A stretch of DNA of 64,000 bases from Sclerodactyla briareus (Eukaryota; Echinodermata; Holothuroidea; Dendrochirotida; Sclerodactylidae): assembly GCA_026419785.1 (NCBI GenBank), contig JAODTK010005840.1:78405-142404 (forward strand). The letters run 5' to 3'. The notes beneath the pieces were generated by a model. That model was not told the DNA's origin and made no database searches. It saw only the letters and a program-made list of their open reading frames with translations. Every line of letters begins with the position of its first letter. Position 1 is the first letter of the stretch. This document shows, in pieces, positions 24,529-35,150 of this stretch. The translations under genes and the position numbers were made by a program.

Positions 24529-24529
24529 T

Positions 24530-24840
24530 CATGCTGAGCCAACTTAACAGCTTTTCTGGGGTTTCCGAAGATGAGAGCCCTGTGCTTGATCGAATGTCCA
24601 AGGTCAATGCTACTCTCCGGAAGCGCCGCATGTCAACCTCCTCAAACCTTCCCTTCATCGTCTTTTCAACTGTTAAGCTGGACCATCAACAAACCATCTA
24701 TCGTCCGGTGCCTTTCCTTCAGCACTCCTCACGCTTCTGTTAACTCAGCTTGCTGAAAAAGTCTGGTTTAGATGATGAAAACTTGTCCAACTATCGGTCA
24801 GATCTCATTTCCTCCTTCCCTTCGGAAAGGTTATTATATC
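24530..24840 (+). mobile_element. LINE fragment (CR1/L2-like reverse transcriptase start)
   Basis: Combining frames, the segment reads a LDPIPTSLL-like stretch around 24,590-24,650, then SGAFPSALLT (about 24,705-24,735), then LKKSGLDDENLSNYR (about 24,752-24,797) and SFLSERL. This is the usual order just before the RT core of these LINEs (...SGxFPxxxKxAxVTPLLKKxGLDxxDLxNYRPISNLxFLSKxxE). The copy is only about 300 bp long and has several frame breaks. Confidence 0.65.
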
Positions 24841-25861
24841 CCCGCAACACTGTAAGGTTTCGGGATATTATTATGGTTTTGGGGGGTAGCGTCGCCGACT
24901 CTGGAAACTTTAGGAGTCAGCGCAATTAACTCTTACGGTCATCCGTGGGGTCGATCTGAAAATTGGTACACATGTCCATCCCAGCAAAACTTGCATGAGT
25001 TTGAAAGTGAGTTCCTGATGTTTGTGCCTCTATTTGGCAGGTTTTGAAAAAAAAAAAAACAGAGTTGGTCCGATTACATGCAACTTGGTGGGTGGGGACA
25101 AAAAAATGGTCCCGAAAAACATTACAGTGATTTCAAGGTCACCAGAGGTCAAATTTGCGTTTTGATCGAGATTTTTCTAACTTAAGTCAGATTCAAACGA
25201 AACTTGGAGAATGTGAACTACAGTTGGTCTTGAAGGGCATTTCAAAGTCACCAGAGGTCACATGGACATAAACTTAAATGTGCTTCCTTCAAACAAGGTC
25301 AACAAAGGCCTTTTCTGTGGGGATTACACATCGCGGTTTACCCGCTGCACATGTATAGTTGGAGGAGTCGCTACGATCAATTACAATTATCTTTGGGTTT
25401 TTTTTTTTTTTTTTAAAAAAACCACCTTGTGAAAAGACCAGACTACTAGTTCTTCGGGTTAGAGGCATATGCATTAGGCGCTGTATTGAGTCCTCATTAA
25501 TATCATTATTGAAGGTCCAAAGTGCAATATTTTGTTTGTACTTGAGTCAGCCCTAGGTCCGACTTTAGCTGGGTGGTCTGGACTAGTGTATAGGCAGCCT
25601 GCGAAATCCATCTCTTAGGGGAAACTTTGTGACTTGTTGAATGTCTCAGGCAACGCAGCAAACCAGATAATCTTGATATGGTCTCGCTCCATTTGTGTGT
25701 TTGATGCCAATGTTCCACGATATGTTGTTCTTGGTATCTACTTTCATAAAAATCACAGCGAAATTTGGAATAGACTCCAATTTTCCCCAAGCTGACCCTG
25801 GTACCTCTTCTGTTCCTGTGGGCTATCATACTGTCATTGGAACCCTATTTTCACGTTTCAG
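24841..25861. other. Old repeat sequence upstream of RPL22 exon
   Basis: A stretch with AGGTCA-rich phrases (CAAGGTCACCAGAGGTCA near 25,133 and again near 25,247) is an internal duplication of about 115 bp. A poly(T)/poly(A) tract lies at 25,391-25,420. No exon could be identified. The final bases (TTTTCACGTTTCAG) form a plausible splice acceptor for the RPL22 exon. Confidence 0.45.
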
Positions 25862-25986
25862 GGAAAGTCTAAGAGACCAAGAAGGTCAACCTGACCAAGG
25901 TCACGAGAAGAGGAAGGTCAGCTACAAGTTCACCATCGACTGCACCAGCCTGTTGTAGGACGGCATCATGGACAAGCGCCAACTTC
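25862..25986 (+). CDS. RPL22: Ribosomal protein L22, second coding exon
   Basis: This exon encodes the N-terminal part of eL22, a 60S subunit protein of about 120-130 residues. After a lysine-rich start (KKVNLTK-like) it reads HEKRKVSYKFTIDCTS, then DGIMDSANF, the hallmark FTIDC...VEDGIMDxANF block of L22. A TTTCAG acceptor precedes it, and the AACTTC|GTGAGT donor follows at 25,987. Two faults are visible: an in-frame TAG at 25,956-25,958 where a conserved glutamate codon (GAG) is expected, and one extra A at about 25,974. A further one- or two-base indel sits in the basic N-terminus. Either base errors or a decayed copy would explain these. The intron position after ANF and the intact splice sites argue against a processed pseudogene. 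Confidence 0.9.
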
Positions 25987-26033
25987 GTGAGTACTTCAGA
26001 GTGCATATAGGCTGGTTGCGACTTGTGGGAACA

Positions 26034-26330
26034 TACCGTATATCTGTAATAAGAAGCCCGCCCTGTAATAGAGCCCCCCCCCCCTTTTCCTTGGGGCATT
26101 CCAATGAAGGTTAGGAAGCATATGTTTCACCAAGTAACGATGACAATTAGTCTGAACAGGCTGTACACAACTGTTTAGTATTGGGAAGTAGCCAAACACC
26201 GTGTAGTAGGGACTTTGGAAGTCTATACACAGCAAACTCATATTTTTTCCTTGAGAAAATTACCCTCAATCATCGCCCCCTCGTTGAAAATGAACGCCCG
26301 CCGGGGCGTTTATTACAGATTATACGGGTA
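26034..26330 (+). mobile_element. Palindromic MITE (family M), copy 2
   Basis: It starts TACCGTATATCTGTAATAAG and ends TTTATTACAGATTATACGG, so the TIR core is about 19 bp with one indel. It is opposite in orientation to the copy at 5,272-5,559. A poly(C) run of about 12 lies at 26,077-26,090. It sits 48 bp after the RPL22 splice donor without breaking the splice site. Confidence 0.75.
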
Positions 26331-26945
26331 GGTAGTCCTTGCAGTTATGAGGAGACTACAGGAAAGGGCTCGCGGATAGCTAGGCCGGAGTTAACCTGCT
26401 CTCGGAAGCACCATTTCATGTCCCCTCAGAAGGAAGATCAGCGAACTCCAGGCCCGAGTCACCTGACACGTTTTGAAACTTGGAGAGCCGAACTCCAAGC
26501 ATCAACGTTACTTGCCTCACAGTTGAGCGATGGAGACCTATTGCAATATCCCCCGTAACAAACCCCATTCCCCCAGAGAGTCATGTATGTACTTCATGTG
26601 CTACAAGGACACAGACATTAAACTTCACATTTGGTGACTTTCGTTCATCTGTTAGTGTGTGAGATGTCTGAACTTGAACAGAGAAAACATGCTTGTATGC
26701 ACCTTTCAAAAGGCAGTGTTTGCTTGTTCTTTACTGCATGTTGGTTGGCTGCTATCGAAGGCTGCCTATCTCAACAGAGAAATGTGGCTTGGTGTGTCGA
26801 CATCCTCATCTGACAGGAACGTATCACTCTCCTGAGACTGTTAGCTCCTTGGGTGATGTTATGGTGTCACAGCCAATCAGTTGTTATCCAAAAAAAACAA
26901 AATCCAATATAATATGTTGGAGGAGTGTTTGTTTTCAGCTCCCTT

Positions 26946-27536
26946 AAAGGACAACTGCAGGGCGAATTATAAAGAGGCTAATATATTAGCTGGTGAAAAA
27001 CTAAATGTGTCAGCCCAAACCTATACAAGTCCATAAACTTTCCATACAGTTACAGTCCTCTGGTTTGTGCATGTGTAATGCACAAGATTGAAAAGCATTC
27101 CATCGTGCAATAATAAAGGGTGTCATACTTGTACAGCCTGCAAATCATTCTCTGATTCTATGAAATTTTACACATTATTTCAATTTGAAAGAAATGCTTA
27201 AGTACTAGGGCTAGGATTGCTGCAGTGGGTTGGTGGTGTTGATGGTCACTTGGAGGAAGAAAGAGAACAGACAAACATATCTTCTGCTAAATGGGGACTT
27301 ATTCAACAAAATAAAACAATGAAATACATTAACATAATCCCTGTGTTGTGCAAATGGAGGTCATGCTTTTTGCATTGCGTAATTGGAATTTCTCCCCTAA
27401 TTTCTATTGCATACCGGAAGAACTTCAAAGGCCAATAACTCCACACAGGAATATCCCATTGAATGGGGTTTTGAACCTATAGATAGTTTTCCATTCTCCA
27501 TGACCTCTGTTGTATCCAAGCCTGCAGTTGTCCTTT
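26946..27536 (+). mobile_element. Complete TTAA-type TIR element (family T)
   Basis: This 591-bp element starts AAAGGACAACTGCAG and ends with the perfect inverse CTGCAGTTGTCCTTT. It is flanked by TTAA on the left and TTGA on the right. Other copies lie at 660-816, 38,366-38,455 (inverted), 51,419-51,510 and 53,457-54,060. Right ends elsewhere are followed by TTAA. It encodes no transposase. TTAA targets are typical of piggyBac and Kolobok families, so a non-autonomous member of one of these is inferred. Confidence 0.75.
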
Positions 27537-27754
27537 GAAGCTATGAAATGAACACATTGGATGTTAGCAGGATACCTCTATTGGACCCAACTAACCACTC
27601 CCGTTCATGGGGTAGGAATCTATAGATTCCTGGTCCACCCTAGGGCCACCTTCCCTAGGAAAAGCTGGAGCCGGCCCCCGCCCGCCGGGGGTCGGTTGAG
27701 GTTATTGGGCACCTTCCCTGATCTCGCCCCCCTCTCTTGATGGCCCCCCTACAG

Positions 27755-27876
27755 GAGACGTTCCTACAGGACCGGATCAAGGTGGACGGCAAGGACAAAG
27801 AACTTTGGTAACCATGTCAGCATCGAGAGGAAGAAGAGCAAGGTCACGGTCACCGCCGATATCGAGTTCTCCAAAG
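27755..27876 (+). CDS. RPL22: Ribosomal protein L22, third coding exon
   Basis: The exon reads ETFLQDRIKVDGKDK, then NFGNHVSIERKKSKVTVTAD and IEFSK, matching the central L22 block (FLQERIKV.GK...IER.KSK.TV....FSK). The acceptor is CCCCTACAG and the donor AAAG|GTCAGT. One inserted A near 27,800 (AAAGAAC where AAGAAC is expected) shifts the frame, and one A appears missing just before the donor (AAAG for AAAAG). This part of L22 contributes to the RNA-binding fold. Apart from those indels the residues are all plausible, with no radical substitutions. Confidence 0.92.
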
Positions 27877-30730
27877 GTCAGTCTCTGCTTAGGAGTGCAT
27901 AAAATTGGTCTGAGTATAGTTAACTCATATTTCAGGGGCAATGTGCCGTGGGCCATTGGCCTTGAATTCTAGTAATTGCATGATTATGGCTACCACCCCT
28001 GACTACTTGCCACCCTGGGACTGGAGCCAAGTTGTTGAAAGTTAACAACCTTGAATTTTAATTTCTGAGTAGCTAACAAGTAACTGTGACACTTCCTCAC
28101 GCAGTGTTAATGTTTTGTAGATATATGGGCTACAATTGCATGATTGTATTTCAAATGTCACAGCCAGCACTAATCCTGTTACCGCCCATTGTACCTATCC
28201 GTGATATATATCAATAGTACATACAACTCGATGTGAATAGTCGCAGGCGGGTGACCATCGCGGCATGAACCCACCGGCATGTTCTGTATATTCCAAGAGT
28301 TATCTATGTGGACCTCATTTGGAGAAAGCCCATGCACGTCATTCATCTTTGACTACGGTGACTTTGAAATGACCTACTGCTGTTCAGGACCAACTGCAGT
28401 CCACATTTCATCCAAGTTCCATCCATAATGACACAAAAAAAAAGGTACAGAAATCACATGAATGTGTAAGTTTGACCTCCTGTGACCTTGAAATTACCTT
28501 CATGTTGTTTAGGACTATTAACAACAGTCCATCCACCAAGTTTTGTCCCAGTTCGACAAAGTCGGGCGAAACGAAAAGAACAAAGACTACAATTGCCTTC
28601 CAATGACCAAGGTCAATTTCTCAGGACCAACCTTTTCCCCACCCAGAATGCAGTAATGCCGACTTTCAAACCCATCCGAGACTTACTGTGGCAGAAATTT
28701 GTACGAGTTTTAGATCACTTAGATTGAGCATTAAAGAGGATTATTGCACTAACACCTAAGATTTCCAGTGCAGACACAGCCCGCAAATACTACTGCTCTT
28801 ACGTCGAATCCATACAGTATGCATTAAGGCATCCTTGGTATTTTTGTACAAGTATGCCTACAATATGGTTGACTTTTGGGCAGAAGGGTACCTAACAAAT
28901 CCTGAGCACTACGTGCTATGGAGGCAAATCACTGTAAAATAACATGAAATACGCAAATTTAATTTTACAAAAAAAAAACACTGAATAATAGAAAACAGAC
29001 CTGTAGGAGGATCAATATAATATTTCATCAATGGTCCCTGTGGTAGCATTAATTGTGGTTTGTCTTCAGGCCAGTGGGAATTTCCATTCTATGCCCAACT
29101 GGGCACCTGTATCTATGAAGCCAATTCAACAGCCTAATCCTATCCACCTATCCTGTGGAATTAATAATAAAAATCAACTCTTCTCTGTAAAATGCAAACC
29201 TATTACCCTGAGACATAAACTAACTACTGATCCGGGTAAGAAAAACTGATAAAGGATATTCCTTTCAGTGGGGTAGGGTCTCCGTTCAGTGCTGAGTATC
29301 TGAAAAGGAGTATCGGGTAATGACCTATCTCATGACCAAACACGTAATAAACTGTATATTAAGATGAATTAATTAGTTGAGATTAAGGAATTTTGGATGA
29401 TAAGTCAATACCATGGGGCAGTAATGAGGTTTTGGGACCACAGCCGAACTGTGCAAGGGAATTAGTGCCAAGATTGAATGACTATAGATCGCGTCCCATG
29501 ATCACAAGTTGGAAAAAAAAACTCCCTCCCAAAAAAAAAGGATCTCAAACATCACTCTTCAGTGCTAACACTGGTCTGTGTTAGAGAATTGCTGTAGTGG
29601 GTTGGTGTTGTGTGAGTGTTCACTTTGTAGGGAGGATGCAATAATAGAGAAAATAAGAATCATGGAATGTTGGGTTCCCGAAACCAATTGTTCCATTGTA
29701 CTGCAGTCAACATCTGGGATCCCCACAAACTTGTCCATATCGAATCGATAGAGAAGGTGCAAAGAAGAGCAGCACGATTCGTTACGAACAATTTCAACCG
29801 TGAATCCAGTGTTTCCCAGATGCTTCGAAGTCTTGAGTGGGAGAGGCTTGATATCAGTCGACAAAGAGCATGTCATTGTCTAATAACCATTTTTTTTTTT
29901 TGTTTTAAAGAAAAAACTCACTCGCTCCTTCGAACATAGACCACCTCAAGCTTCTTCAAATGACCGCAGCTTGCAGCACTACCAGGAATGACACACCCAA
30001 TTCTTAGAGAATTACATGTTAGTAAAGACTGCTATGTCTACAATATTCTCTGTATCCATTTAACTAATCCCCAGAATGGAATCTTCTCCCAGCCGATCTG
30101 AAAGAATCTGACAACCTGAAAGACTTCAAATTTAAACTTAACGGAATCGTCCTGGAAGATTTGGCTAAGAAAGCCCACACTAGAACCTAGACCGTCTGCT
30201 GCCACTGCACAATTGTTATAATGCACCAACTGCGTGTTTAGAAAGCTATCCCAGGCGATTTCATGCGTAAATATTTTCTGAAGGTTCTGAAGTTCAACTG
30301 TCACACATCATTGTGCAGTGGAGATCTTCCCATTTTCTCCTGCATAATGAACCAAACTTCAAGTTGATAAGTTAGCACTAAGTAAGCTTCGCAACTATAG
30401 TCTTAGCACTCCCCACAACATTATCTCTGTTACAGTCGATTCTGCAGTTGTCCGCTCAACTCAATCCATAAGTGTACATGTCACTGCGTGGAGCTGTAAT
30501 CCTCTGTGATCGGCACTGTATACAAGTGAAATTGCGAATTCATGATAGTGGTCACCTAATCTGTTACTTGCGGAAACAAAGCGTGCTGCTCGATGGTAGA
30601 GCACGTGGAGCTCAGATTGAGGATGCTGGATGCTGGAGAAGTCTTGCCGAACCTTGAACTGGGATTAACTCTAAGAAATTGACCGGAGAACTGTTCATTC
30701 ATATATATTTTCTCTCTCGCACGTTCACAG
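27877..30730 (+). other. RPL22 intron between third and fourth coding exons
   Basis: The 2.85-kb intron runs from GTCAGT to ACGTTCACAG. It includes old repeats with GTGACCTTGAAAT phrases (28,350-28,640), an A-rich stretch at 28,960-28,980 and a LINE 3' fragment (29,690-30,180). No exon or RNA gene was seen inside it. Confidence 0.75.
29690..30185 (+). mobile_element. LINE 3' fragment inside RPL22 intron
   Basis: The frame at 29,715-29,880 reads IWDPHKLVHIESIEKVQRRA, then ARFVTNNFNRESSVSQML and LEWERLD, the standard C-terminal segment after the RT core of CR1/jockey-like LINEs. After a degraded stretch with a poly(T) run, a second frame at 30,070-30,150 reads PEWNLLPADLKESDNLKDFK, matching the usual EWNxLPxxxVxxxxLxxFKxxL terminus, with a stop near 30,187. 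The copy is short, 5'-truncated and broken. Confidence 0.8.
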
Positions 30731-30875
30731 GTACCTGAATATCTGACGAAGAAGTACCTGAAGAAGAACAACCTCCGTGATTGGCTCCGGGTGGTGGCCT
30801 CGGACAACGAGACCTACGAGCTCCGCTACTTCCAGATCAAACCAGGAGTCTGACGAATCGGACGAGGAAGATTAG
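30731..30875 (+). CDS. RPL22: Ribosomal protein L22, last coding exon
   Basis: After the acceptor TTCACAG the exon reads [20 protein letters not shown], then [19 protein letters not shown] and an acidic tail ESDESDEED ending in TAG (30,873-30,875). This is the highly conserved C-terminus of eL22. One missing G (CTGAATAT for CTGAAGTAT, near 30,737) and one extra A (ATCAAACC for ATCAACC, near 30,840) break the frame as written. The terminal acidic tail is typical of the family. The segment from about 30,820 onward is duplicated downstream. Confidence 0.93.
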
Positions 30876-30940
30876 GAACTTCCAAGGTCGTCTTTCGCTC
30901 CATTCCTACACGATGGGCAGGGAGAGCAGACTCAAGTCAG

Positions 30941-31045
30941 CTCCATGCTACTCCAAGATCAACCGAGCGTCTCATGAATCGCATGGGGAAGATCAAAACT
31001 TGGGGTGATCCTTCGCTCTTCATCTATATGAGGGTGGAGGAGAGT
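30941..31045 (+). repeat. RPL22: Diverged tandem copy of the RPL22 last-exon end
   Basis: Starting at GCTCCATGCTACTCCAAGAT, this stretch aligns in order with 30,820-30,925. The shared blocks are CCAGATCAA/CAAGATCAA, GAATCG, GGAAGAT, AACTT, CTTTCGCTC/CTTCGCTCTTC and GGGCAGGGAGAG/GGGTGGAGGAGAG. Offset is about 120 bp and identity roughly three-quarters by eye. It lies in the 3' UTR and is not an added exon, because no splice sites separate it. Confidence 0.65.
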
Positions 31046-31103
31046 GATCACTGAGCTAGACTGTCGGTTAGAGTGGTGTAATATTGTGCGATATCCATGT
31101 TCA

Positions 31104-31123
31104 AATAAAATTTGACCAATAAA
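31104..31123 (+). terminator. RPL22: RPL22 poly(A) signals
   Basis: AATAAA occurs at 31,104-31,109 and again at 31,118-31,123, about 230 bp after the stop codon. A T/G-rich stretch (TTCTGCTTCTCTTGTAATTTGG) follows within 30 bp, as expected for a cleavage site. Confidence 0.7.
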
Positions 31124-31124
31124 T

Positions 31125-32380
31125 GGATTTCTGCTTCTCTTGTAATTTGGTCTGTAGAACTAAGCATCTTTCGAAATAGCTGGGTGTGCCTCTCGAATGC
31201 TCCTCAAATAGCAAGATTCTACCCATTTTTTTGAAAAGCATCAGTTTTTACAGGAAACTATGGACAGCATACTGGTTCTCTCAATTCCTTCCTAAATTGC
31301 TACACAAGTGTCCGTCACTTTTTCAAACACTGGAACCCGGACTTCTCGTATAGAGCATCAGACTCGCAGCTGGTCAATCCAAGTTTTGATTTGAAATTTG
31401 CAGGTCAGATATCTGTAGAGACCAGCAGGGTCCTGTTGTAAGCATCAGCAAGAGAAAGAAACAATCCAAATTGAAACAGAAAGGCTTGGGAAAGGATCCG
31501 TCTATTATTTGCAGGGGTTAAGTATAGAAAAGTGAAACTGGAGGAACGATGTTTATCCATAGGCTGGGTACAAAACCTTCATTGCTGGAGTAATAACCCG
31601 CTCACTCAATCATTTTCAGCCACATGCCACCTAGCCAAATCTACCCGCCGCTTCTAATCGTCCGGCCGAATCCGGGCAAGTGACCAGCTGACCCCATGAC
31701 TCCCTGAGGTACCACAGAGCTGTGCCAACCATGATCTGTTGTGGATACTAGCAACCATCCCAGTGCAACTAACTAGAAAGGCACTGCTTGCAGGCTGCTG
31801 TTAGCTAAACGAGGAAGGTTGGCAATGTTGAAATTGAAATGTTGTACTTGCAGTTATAAATGAGGGATATGAGTTTGATCAACTAAGAGTGCGGGTATTT
31901 TCAATTTATTGTTCCAAGAGCACTATTCAAAATACACAGAATTTTGGCAGCAACATTATGGATCAAAATTCTCCACCAGATGCCCCAATTTGCATCAATC
32001 TATAGAATAATTACTGAGAATGAAATGCCTGAAGGTCACTGCTTTTCACAGCTCAGCAAAGATGAGTGATCAGAGTCAATCACTGTGGTGAGTTAGACAA
32101 TCTGCTGCTAAACATGAAAAAAATTTGACAATGAAAAATATAGATAATGAAATATTTCTTTTGCAAGGGACTGAAAAACAAAATCAGAGAAGTAATGAGT
32201 ATCTGTCATTTAGTAAGCCATTTGAGAAAAAGTGTCATTCCAGTCGACCAGATTTAACTCAAATTTGTTGTGAAATTGGCTTTTCTAGGAAAAAGAGGAG
32301 CAATTATTCCAAAAAAATGCACTAAGTTTGATGAACATTGATAAAAAACTGTTTACCTTCAGGGAAAATAATAACTACAC
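31125..32380. other. No gene recognised
   Basis: This stretch lies downstream of RPL22. It has only short frames, and the 66-codon frame at 32,125-32,325 (+) is lysine- and asparagine-rich without known motifs. No repeats were recognised. Confidence 0.4.
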
Positions 32381-33530
32381 ACCAGTATGCTGGTTAAAAC
32401 GCAGAACATGTATATCCCATATTCGATCAATCAGTGGGGGGGGGGGGGGACAATGACAATCCCATTTGACATCGGAAGAGTTTCCAGACCACAATGACAC
32501 ATTCACAGAGTTTTGTTCAAATCCAACAAGGTTTGGAAAAATCCCATGAATTATGCCAAAAATTTGACCTTGGATTGACTCTTTTTGATGATTTGGGACC
32601 AAATGTAATCCCAAAACATACACAGTATCTCTACATGGACAAGAAAAAATTGCCTTAACTTACATAAAAGGACTTTGGAAGGACCATGAAATGGATCTCC
32701 TAATTTTGTCAAGACCAGATGAGCCTTACATCTACTAAGTTTCGTTGAAATCCGACAAACTTCAAAAGTCACAAAAATATGCAAATAGCGGGGTCTTACT
32801 CTAGCCTATTTGTGATGATGACCAGTCGAACCCATTCGAGGTCCTCGCTATATGGCGGACATTTATGGAACCAAGTTTCAGCTTCAATCGAACAAAAGCT
32901 GTTGTTGCCAAGAACAGAATAGGACAGAGCCAGAACCAGATATTCCAAGTCAGGAGTGTCGCTTATTTCATTTTTTTTTAGCTCAAACCAGCTATTGCGG
33001 TTGGGTTGTGAGCTGTTGTGAATTCCACCCATTCATCTATCTATAATTCCTGGGTCCACATTTGACTTTGGGTTCACCACCAATTGCATTCAGGCTGCCA
33101 ATGATCAATATTCGATGATGTTGACCAAAAGTGAACATGATGATCATTGACCACTAGGACACTTCTGACCCTGGAAGGGTCAAGGTCAAAGGTCATGAAG
33201 CATCAACAATTGGCCATTTTGTTCACCCTACAAAATGTTATTTCTACCCAAAAAAAGCATAGATGGTCTTGAAACTCAGTCATGTTCATTGGGTAGCGCC
33301 CTTTCTAGATTGTACACAGATTTTGGATGAGACGTTATATAATGCCATTAGAGTTAAAACAGTAACATCGGGTGGAAAGAAACTATCATTAGGCCTCTAA
33401 CAGTTCATACTTTGATGAATGTGGGACCGAACTGGAACCAAAGTTCATTGACCCCTTGGGACCAATCTAACCTTGTTAAGGCCAAGGTCAAAGGTTAATA
33501 AAGCGGAAATAAAGGGGGCTATTTGTTTAA
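32381..33530 (+). repeat. Old interspersed repeat, family F, copy 1
   Basis: The TTTTTTTTAGCTCAAACCAG start (32,971) followed by an imperfect inverse (GGTTGGGTTGTGAGCT) and CATCTATCTAT matches the left border of the array at 39,253. Downstream, GATGATGTTGACCAAA and GGGTCAAGGTCAAAGGTCAT correspond to 39,441-39,515. A poly(G) run lies at 32,437-32,450. It is non-coding. Confidence 0.6.
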
Positions 33531-33774
33531 ATTACAACAATGCATTTCTGCTATTGAAGAGGATTGGCCTGTTCTCAAATTGGCATTCTAATTTCTCTCA
33601 AAAAGTGCTTCTCCAGGACATGTTCACAAATTACATGTCATCATGTTATCTGAGGTAGTTTAAGGTGGACTATTCCATGGACAAAGAGGGGCATTATTTC
33701 CCATTGATCCTTTTCAGTCTCCCATGAATCACTCGGAGATCTGACCTCGCAATCTGGCTGTACTGCATGCCGCG

Positions 33775-33940
33775 TTCTTTCGGATCTCGTATATACTGTA
33801 CATACCAGGTATTTAGAGCGGAACAAAAAACCAGGGGGAGTGTTATGCGTCACATAACCTTTGAGAGCACTTGCGGTTTGCATTCACTATATCTGGTAAT
33901 TACCAACGTCACAACTTCGAAAGAACGCACCATACTGACA
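33775..33940 (+). repeat. Interspersed repeat family C, copy 2
   Basis: This matches 5,050-5,215, sharing CTCGTATATAC, CGGAACAAAAAACCAG, GCACTTGCGGTTTGCATTC, GGTAATTACCAA and GAAAGAACGCACCAT. A short ACGTACGTACGTACACGTAC simple repeat follows at about 33,951. Confidence 0.65.
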
Positions 33941-35150
33941 TGCAATACAGACGTACGTACGTACACGTACACGGCCGGATGCGACCAATTCTTCGCGTCA
34001 GCCAGTCACTCGAAGTGACCCTTTATATCCTCTCGTTCCCGCAATAATCCATGGAAATACTCCTTCTCTAGTTGAAATTGTAGTACAGAATGAATAAATA
34101 CGAATATGCAGAAGTTTCATGAAAGATCGGGAGCGATAGATTCTTGAACACACAGATGTGGAGTGCAATTTGCAAGGCGAAGTTGAGGCGAGGGGTTTCG
34201 TTCTTCGTAGCATTGAACGTTTAAGCCTATCTAATACTGTTAAGTACTAGTCCTAAGTAGGACCTATTATACAGCACAAGTCAACGTATCCTACGATAAC
34301 GTTAAAATCTGGACTCTGAAAACATTTGAAAATCATCAGATAATGAAACGGGCATGTAGGTTGGTTGATACAAACCATTTCACCAAAGCGTCGAATCATG
34401 TTTTTGCAAGAAGTCTTCAGATATTCACTTTCTGATCTAGGCCAAGTGTGGTCCTGTACAAAATCATAGCAAGCACAGTAGCTTAGGCCTACTGCTGGCT
34501 ACCCTTTGTGTAAGTTTTGGGAATGAATAGAGCCATTGGAAATTCTCATTTTTATTTCCAATTATTCACTCAAAATCCAATTTTGCCTGGAAAGAACATT
34601 CATATGGCCCAAAAAATGTTGCAGTTGAAGGATTTCTTCGCCCTTCGGCGACTGTCACGTACTATGGGATGGAAGCAGGAACTAGGCATGGGTCCATTAT
34701 CCCGTGGGGGGCATGTACCACCACTGTTTAGTGTAACTTGTGTATTCAGTAGTTCGCAATGCACTCCATTGAAGAGTCAGGGAGACCACCTTGGGCTAAG
34801 ATGAGCTGTTTTTGAGATTGGTATTAGGAGTGAGGTCAGGGATTAGGAGTGGGTTGAAAGGTACGGTAGGTTTAGATGTTTCGTAGCAACAGATTTGTGA
34901 TTGAAATCGCAATTGAATCTGGACTCTACTCCTAGGCTCATTCCATGACAACGTGAACACTAATTTAATACATCCAATACACATGAGTACACATTTCAGT
35001 ATGCAAATCATGCCGTTTTTGTTTTGCATGAACTGCCAAACTTTTTAGCAGGATTTCTTTGAAACGGGTGATGCAATTTTGATGATGAAATTTCGTACTA
35101 GTATCAGGGTGGGTGGACAAACCTGAATTAGTTCTTGGGCACACAAAACT
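33941..35150. other. No gene recognised
   Basis: Frames are short and shared between strands. No known motif, splice-framed exon or repeat unit stood out. Confidence 0.35.

Larger units (their letters stand above)
25987..27754 (+). other. RPL22 intron between second and third coding exons
   Basis: This 1.77-kb intron runs from GTGAGT to CCCCCCTACAG. It holds a family M MITE (26,034-26,330) and a complete family T element (26,946-27,536). A GC-rich stretch at 27,660-27,700 (GGCCCCCGCCCGCCGGGGG) can form a short stem. No convincing C/D or H/ACA snoRNA was seen. Confidence 0.8.

Noticed and set aside
32050..32105. Possible C/D-box snoRNA (GATGAG ... CTGCTG) downstream of RPL22
   Set aside because: Boxes are off-consensus, it is outside an intron and no terminal stem is seen.
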